Origin: Spirochaetaceae bacterium
GTDB taxonomy: Bacteria; Spirochaetota; Spirochaetia; Treponematales; Breznakiellaceae
DNA length: 8,941 nucleotides
NCBI GenBank assembly: GCA_031265015.1
Contig: JAISDG010000020.1
Span: 1 to 8,941 of the forward strand
Reading direction: 5' to 3'
Below the pieces are notes generated by a model, which was not told where the DNA came from, searched no databases, and saw only the letters and a list, made by a program, of their open reading frames with translations. Position 1 is the stretch's first letter, and every line of letters starts with the position of its first letter. A program made the translations under genes and the position numbers. This document shows, piece after piece, positions 7,220-8,941 of the stretch.

Positions 7220-7243
7220 AAACCCAAAAACCGTCCCGGGTTT
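7220..7243 (-). other. Hairpin between gatC and gatA
   Basis: In the 60-base gatC-gatA gap the minus strand reads AAACCC (7243-7238), a 12-base loop, then GGGTTT (7225-7220), an exact 6-bp stem. No long T-run follows beyond the stem, so termination is doubtful; it may tune expression of gatA and gatB relative to gatC, or be chance. Confidence 0.3.
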
Positions 7244-7247
7244 ATAA

Positions 7248-7586
7248 TCACAACACGTTGGGGATAACGATAAAACGACCGTCCCATTCTCCCGCATTGT
7301 TCAGCATCTGTCCGTTCAGATCCGCCGCCCCGTTATGCGCGCCGGAAACGGTATCCCCATCGCCCCGGAAGTGATCCGCCCCCACCAGGCGGGCTCCCGC
7401 GGCCTGTCCGGCGCCTGCCTGCTGTAACGCCCCGGCGCAGGAACCAAAAGCCGCGGCATCGTCATCCTGCATGGCGGCAAAAAACCCCAGCATTTGTTCA
7501 AACGCGGGAAGGGCCGCGGCCAGTTCATCCTTGCTTACGTTAAGATGGGCAAGCCGGGCGGTTTCCTCCAGGTCTTTCAAATCCAT
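7248..7586 (-). CDS. gatC: Asp-tRNA(Asn)/Glu-tRNA(Gln) amidotransferase subunit C
   Basis: The small GatCAB subunit, which wraps around GatA and helps it fold and dock on GatB. The N-terminal helix motif ETARLAHLNVSKDELAAALP (8-27) matches the family's A-x-LA-L-x-(L/V)-s-x-x-E pattern, and the end DGRFIVIPNVL (102-112) matches the conserved dGyFxVPrvL. The FRGDGD stretch (73-78) fits the family's LReDe. At 112 residues it is longer than the usual 95 or so because of a low-complexity Ala/Gly/Gln linker (about 44-66). It is the first gene of gatC-gatA-gatB. The ATG at 7586 has no recognisable ribosome binding site, so it may be leaderless or coupled to an upstream reading frame. Confidence 0.9.
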   Translation of the reverse strand: MDLKDLEETARLAHLNVSKDELAAALPAFEQMLGFFAAMQDDDAAAFGSCAGALQQAGAGQAAGARLVGADHFRGDGDTVSGAHNGAADLNGQMLNNAGEWDGRFIVIPNVL

Positions 7587-7812
7587 GGCTTACTATCGCA
7601 TATTTTTACACATTAGACAATCCGCCGGCGGCCCATAAATGCCTCGTTTTAAAATATTACCGAAACCGGCGCCTTGTTTAGAAATAGAAAATGTTACCAA
7701 GGCTATTCCCTTCATGCGGGGAAATCTTCGTAAATGCCTGCGGTTAGCTTTTTTATGGTGATACAACCGATGCTATGGTTAAATTTTACGATGCTACATT
7801 ACGGCTACCTTG
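7587..7812 (-). other. Spacer between the tRNA array and gatC
   Basis: This 226-base spacer has no clear terminator behind tRNA-Ser(GGA), so the array and gatCAB may share transcripts. Contents: an 8-base direct repeat cgatgcta (7768-7775 and 7789-7796, 21 bases apart), a weak 5-bp hairpin (ttccc/gggaa near 7706-7723), the palindrome CCGCCGGCGG (7622-7631), and a 40-codon minus-strand frame from ATG at 7715 to TAG at 7593, six bases before gatC. That frame contains CLMC near its end and has no clear ribosome binding site; I do not call it a gene. Confidence 0.4.
7592..7620 (-). promoter_or_regulatory. Possible promoter just before gatC
   Basis: On the minus strand TTGTCT (7620-7615) and GATAGT (7597-7592) are 17 bases apart. 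The -10 ends only five bases before the gatC ATG, so transcription would begin at or near the start codon, consistent with the missing ribosome binding site. Neither hexamer is a strong match. Confidence 0.3.
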
Positions 7813-7899
7813 CGGAGAGAGAGGGATTTGAACCCTCGGTACCCTCACGGGTACACACGACTTCCAATCGTGCACCTTCGGCCGCTCGGTCATCTCTCC
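7813..7899 (-). tRNA. tRNA-Ser (GGA)
   Basis: 87 bases, a class II tRNA with a long variable arm. Acceptor strands GGAGAGA and TCTCTCC pair fully, the discriminator is G and CCA is not encoded. The anticodon stem CACGA/TCGTG holds loop TTGGAAG, giving anticodon GGA, which reads UCC and UCU. The T-arm has GAGGGTTCAAATCCCTC. Last in the array and nearest gatC. Confidence 0.97.
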
Positions 7900-7946
7900 A
7901 AAAATGATACAAAACTCAAGCGCAAAACAGTCATACTGGTTTGCGA

Positions 7947-8034
7947 CGGAGCAGGGGGGATTCGAACCCCCGGTACCCTTTGGGGGCACAACTCCTTAGC
8001 AGGGAGCCACCTTCGACCACTCGGTCACCGCTCC
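7947..8034 (-). tRNA. tRNA-Ser (GCU)
   Basis: 88 bases. Acceptor GGAGCGG pairs with CTGCTCC (one G-T), discriminator G, no encoded CCA. Anticodon loop CTGCTAA gives GCU, which reads AGC and AGU. The long variable arm (GTGCCCCCAAAGGGTACC) marks the serine class. A 47-base spacer separates it from tRNA-Ser(GGA). Confidence 0.97.
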
Positions 8035-8097
8035 AATGCAGCCCGCGGCTGTTACTTACCATCATACACGAATAGGACATCCAGCTCAATCCCATTC

Positions 8098-8184
8098 CGG
8101 AGCAGGGGGGATTCGAACCCCCGGAACCCTTACGAGCTCAACGGTTTTCAAGACCGTCTCCTTCAACCGCTCGGACACCGCTCC
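8098..8184 (-). tRNA. tRNA-Ser (UGA)
   Basis: 87 bases. Acceptor GGAGCGG/CTGCTCC, discriminator G, no encoded CCA, anticodon loop CTTGAAA with anticodon UGA, reading UCA and, by wobble, other UCN codons. It differs from the neighbouring tRNA-Ser(CGA) at only three positions (32, 34 and one base of the variable arm), so the two are recent duplicates. Confidence 0.97.
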
Positions 8185-8194
8185 AATAAACTGT

Positions 8195-8290
8195 CCGGTT
8201 TCACGAAAACCGGAACCTTGCGGCTCAACGGTTTTTGAAATCGTCTCTTAAAACCCTTTGTAAGCGACCGGAAGGCCGTTATCCTCCTCA
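8195..8290 (-). pseudogene. Decayed tRNA-Ser copy, relic A
   Basis: The spacer between tRNA-Ser(UGA) and tRNA-Ser(CGA) resembles a broken serine tRNA. On the plus strand ccggaaccttgcggctcaa (8211-8229) followed by cggtttttgaaatcgtctct parallels the variable arm and anticodon arm of the intact genes (ccggaacccttacgagctca, then cggttttcaagaccgtctcc). A hairpin CCGGTTT-cacga-AAACCGG (8195-8213) stands where the T-arm should be. No pairing acceptor stem or D-arm can be found. Relic B, next door, is closely related. Confidence 0.6.
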
Positions 8291-8299
8291 AGTATCATT

Positions 8300-8386
8300 C
8301 GGAGCAGGGGGGATTCGAACCCCCGGAACCCTTACGAGTTCAACGGTTTTCGAAACCGTCTCCTTCAACCGCTCGGACACCGCTCC
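8300..8386 (-). tRNA. tRNA-Ser (CGA)
   Basis: 87 bases. Acceptor GGAGCGG/CTGCTCC, discriminator G, no encoded CCA. Loop TTCGAAA gives anticodon CGA, reading UCG. It starts 202 bases from its near-twin tRNA-Ser(UGA), and an anticodon-loop change explains the altered codon assignment. Confidence 0.97.
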
Positions 8387-8401
8387 AATATACAACTACT
8401 A

Positions 8402-8495
8402 CCGGTTTCAAAAAAGCCGGAACCTTGCGGCTCAAAAGCTTTCAAAACCGTCTTCTAAAACCGCCCTTTGCAAGCGGCCCTAAGGCCGTTATCCC
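8402..8495 (-). pseudogene. Decayed tRNA-Ser copy, relic B
   Basis: The spacer between tRNA-Ser(CGA) and tRNA-Arg repeats the structure of relic A. The 19 bases ccggaaccttgcggctcaa (8418-8436) and the 13 bases aaggccgttatcc (8482-8494) are identical in both, with diverged sequence between. The T-arm-like hairpin (ccggttt...gccgg, 8402-8420) is imperfect. No acceptor stem is present, so it cannot be a working tRNA. Confidence 0.6.
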
Positions 8496-8527
8496 CCAAA
8501 GCCGTACAGTCCTTTGGCAAATAATTT

Positions 8528-8601
8528 TGAGGCTGACACGATTCGAACGTGCGACCTGCAGATCCGCAATCTGCTGCTCTATCCAACTGAGCTACAACCT
8601 C
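8528..8601 (-). tRNA. tRNA-Arg (GCG)
   Basis: 74 bases, class I. Acceptor GAGGTTG/CAGCCTC (one T-G), D-arm GCTC/GAGC, anticodon arm GCAGA-TTGCGGA-TCTGC, T-arm GCACG-TTCGAAT-CGTGT, discriminator A, no encoded CCA. The anticodon is GCG, reading CGC and CGU; A20 in the D-loop and C35 are arginine identity elements. Most bacteria use ACG (inosine) here, so G34 is noteworthy. First in the array, about 22 bases from the predicted transcription start. Confidence 0.95.
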
Positions 8602-8630
8602 AAATTATAGGGTTTTACAAGGGAAATTAC

Positions 8631-8660
8631 ATGATACCACAGTCCAATCATGCGTGTCAA
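8631..8660 (-). promoter_or_regulatory. Sigma-70 promoter of the tRNA array
   Basis: On the minus strand TTGACA (8660-8655) is an exact -35 consensus and TATCAT (8636-8631) a good -10, 18 bases apart. Transcription would start near 8624, giving a leader of about 22 bases before tRNA-Arg. This is the strongest promoter match in the window, as expected for stable RNA. Confidence 0.8.
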
Positions 8661-8750
8661 GGGGACCGCGTTGCCTCAAAAAAAACCGCCCATATACCGT
8701 TACGCAAAGGTCCCGGTAAAAAATTAAGGTTCCGGCGTTCTTAAAAAAGG
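8661..8750 (-). terminator. Spacer with a possible terminator for the upstream minus-strand gene
   Basis: Between the stop at 8751 and the tRNA promoter the minus strand has AAGAACGCC (about 8743-8735), an interior TACCG/CGGTA pair, and then GGCGG followed by eight T (about 8691-8679). The outer arms can pair with one bulge, ending in the T-run, which would make a large branched terminator. The loop is long, so the call is weak. Confidence 0.25.
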
Positions 8751-8941
8751 CTAATACCTGAAGAGGAATCCCAGATCAACGGCATATACGGGCTGGATGC
8801 CCGGATCGAGCCCCAGTTCCCGGCCCCGGATGGCAAAATCAAAGGCAAGGATTTTCATATCGATTCCGAAACCTACCGAGGGAAGGGCTTCCGCTATTCC
8901 CGCCCGGAGGCGGAGGATCTTAAGCAGGGTAATCTCCGCTC
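8751..8941 (-). CDS. C-terminus of a probable outer-membrane beta-barrel protein (partial)
   Basis: Sixty-two codons end at the TAG at 8751-8753; the gene continues past the right edge. The sequence alternates hydrophobic and polar residues in short strands separated by turns (VGFGIDMKILAFDFAIRG, then a loop, then VYAVDLGFLFRY). It ends in Tyr with hydrophobic residues at alternate positions back from the end (Y, F, F, L, V), the usual beta-signal for barrel insertion. It recalls the last two strands of treponemal FadL-like or UPF0164-type proteins, but the fragment is too short to name a family. Confidence 0.65.
   Translation of the reverse strand, partial: AEITLLKILRLRAGIAEALPSVGFGIDMKILAFDFAIRGRELGLDPGIQPVYAVDLGFLFRY

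Noticed and set aside
7593..7715. 40-codon minus-strand frame as a real small gene
   Set aside because: No clear ribosome binding site and no recognisable protein; a frame of this length is expected by chance. Kept only as one possible explanation for the gatC start.
8195..8290. Possible working tRNA-Leu in relic A, because the decayed loop would read CAA
   Set aside because: No pairing acceptor stem or D-arm can be found around it, and the sequence aligns with neighbouring serine tRNAs; a pseudogene explains it better.
7813..8386. Regularly spaced near-identical repeats that might suggest a CRISPR array
   Set aside because: The repeats are complete 87-88 base serine tRNAs with proper cloverleaf elements and different anticodons; spacers vary from 47 to 141 bases and two are related to each other.
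7810..8744. Several plus-strand open frames across the tRNA array encoding GGIRTPGTL- and ERDLNPRYP-like peptides
   Set aside because: They are antisense to the tRNA genes. The repeated peptide is the translated complement of the conserved T-arm, a well-known spurious protein pattern, not a repeat-protein family.

Overview
The window looks chromosomal and most likely comes from a spirochaete, probably a Treponema-type organism. The clues are a membrane-anchored MORN-repeat protein, a lipoprotein whose lipobox (LFLSC) has Ser before Cys, tRNA genes without an encoded CCA, a gatC-gatA-gatB operon, and the tail of an outer-membrane beta-barrel-like protein. The genus is inference from content and style; no marker gene settles it.

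Left half, plus strand. The window opens inside an unrecognised coding region (to 541) whose base composition changes abruptly, from about 73% G+C to about 27% within 250 bases. A GC-rich hairpin follows. Next comes a cell-envelope cluster: an acyltransferase-3 membrane protein with a C-terminal SGNH domain (618-2528), then a MORN-repeat protein 10 bases downstream (2539-3216), then, after a spacer with a perfect hairpin, an SGNH/GDSL hydrolase lipoprotein (3307-4035). Together they suggest acylation and deacylation of an envelope glycan, although no substrate can be read from the sequence.

Middle, minus strand. A 35-base gap holding overlapping GC palindromes separates this cluster from the convergent gatC (7248-7586), gatA (5592-7187) and gatB (4071-5582), transcribed in that order. 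They encode the amidotransferase that makes Gln-tRNA(Gln) and/or Asn-tRNA(Asn). gatB begins with TTG behind a strong ribosome binding site that overlaps the gatA stop. GatA has a short N-terminus and an extra Ala-rich segment of about 48 residues, and GatC also carries an Ala/Gly-rich stretch.

Right end, minus strand. A consensus-like promoter (8631-8660) drives an array in the order tRNA-Arg(GCG), tRNA-Ser(CGA), tRNA-Ser(UGA), tRNA-Ser(GCU), tRNA-Ser(GGA), which supplies all four serine isoacceptors. Two spacers in the array hold related, decayed tRNA-Ser copies, evidence of tandem duplication with a period of about 202 bases. The array points toward gatCAB and could be partly co-transcribed with it. 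The last 190 bases encode the C-terminus of a probable outer-membrane beta-barrel protein, also on the minus strand.

I found no mobile element, CRISPR array or obvious defence system. The most unusual items are the tRNA-Ser relics, the G34 anticodon of the arginine tRNA, the GatA insertion and the composition break at the left edge.
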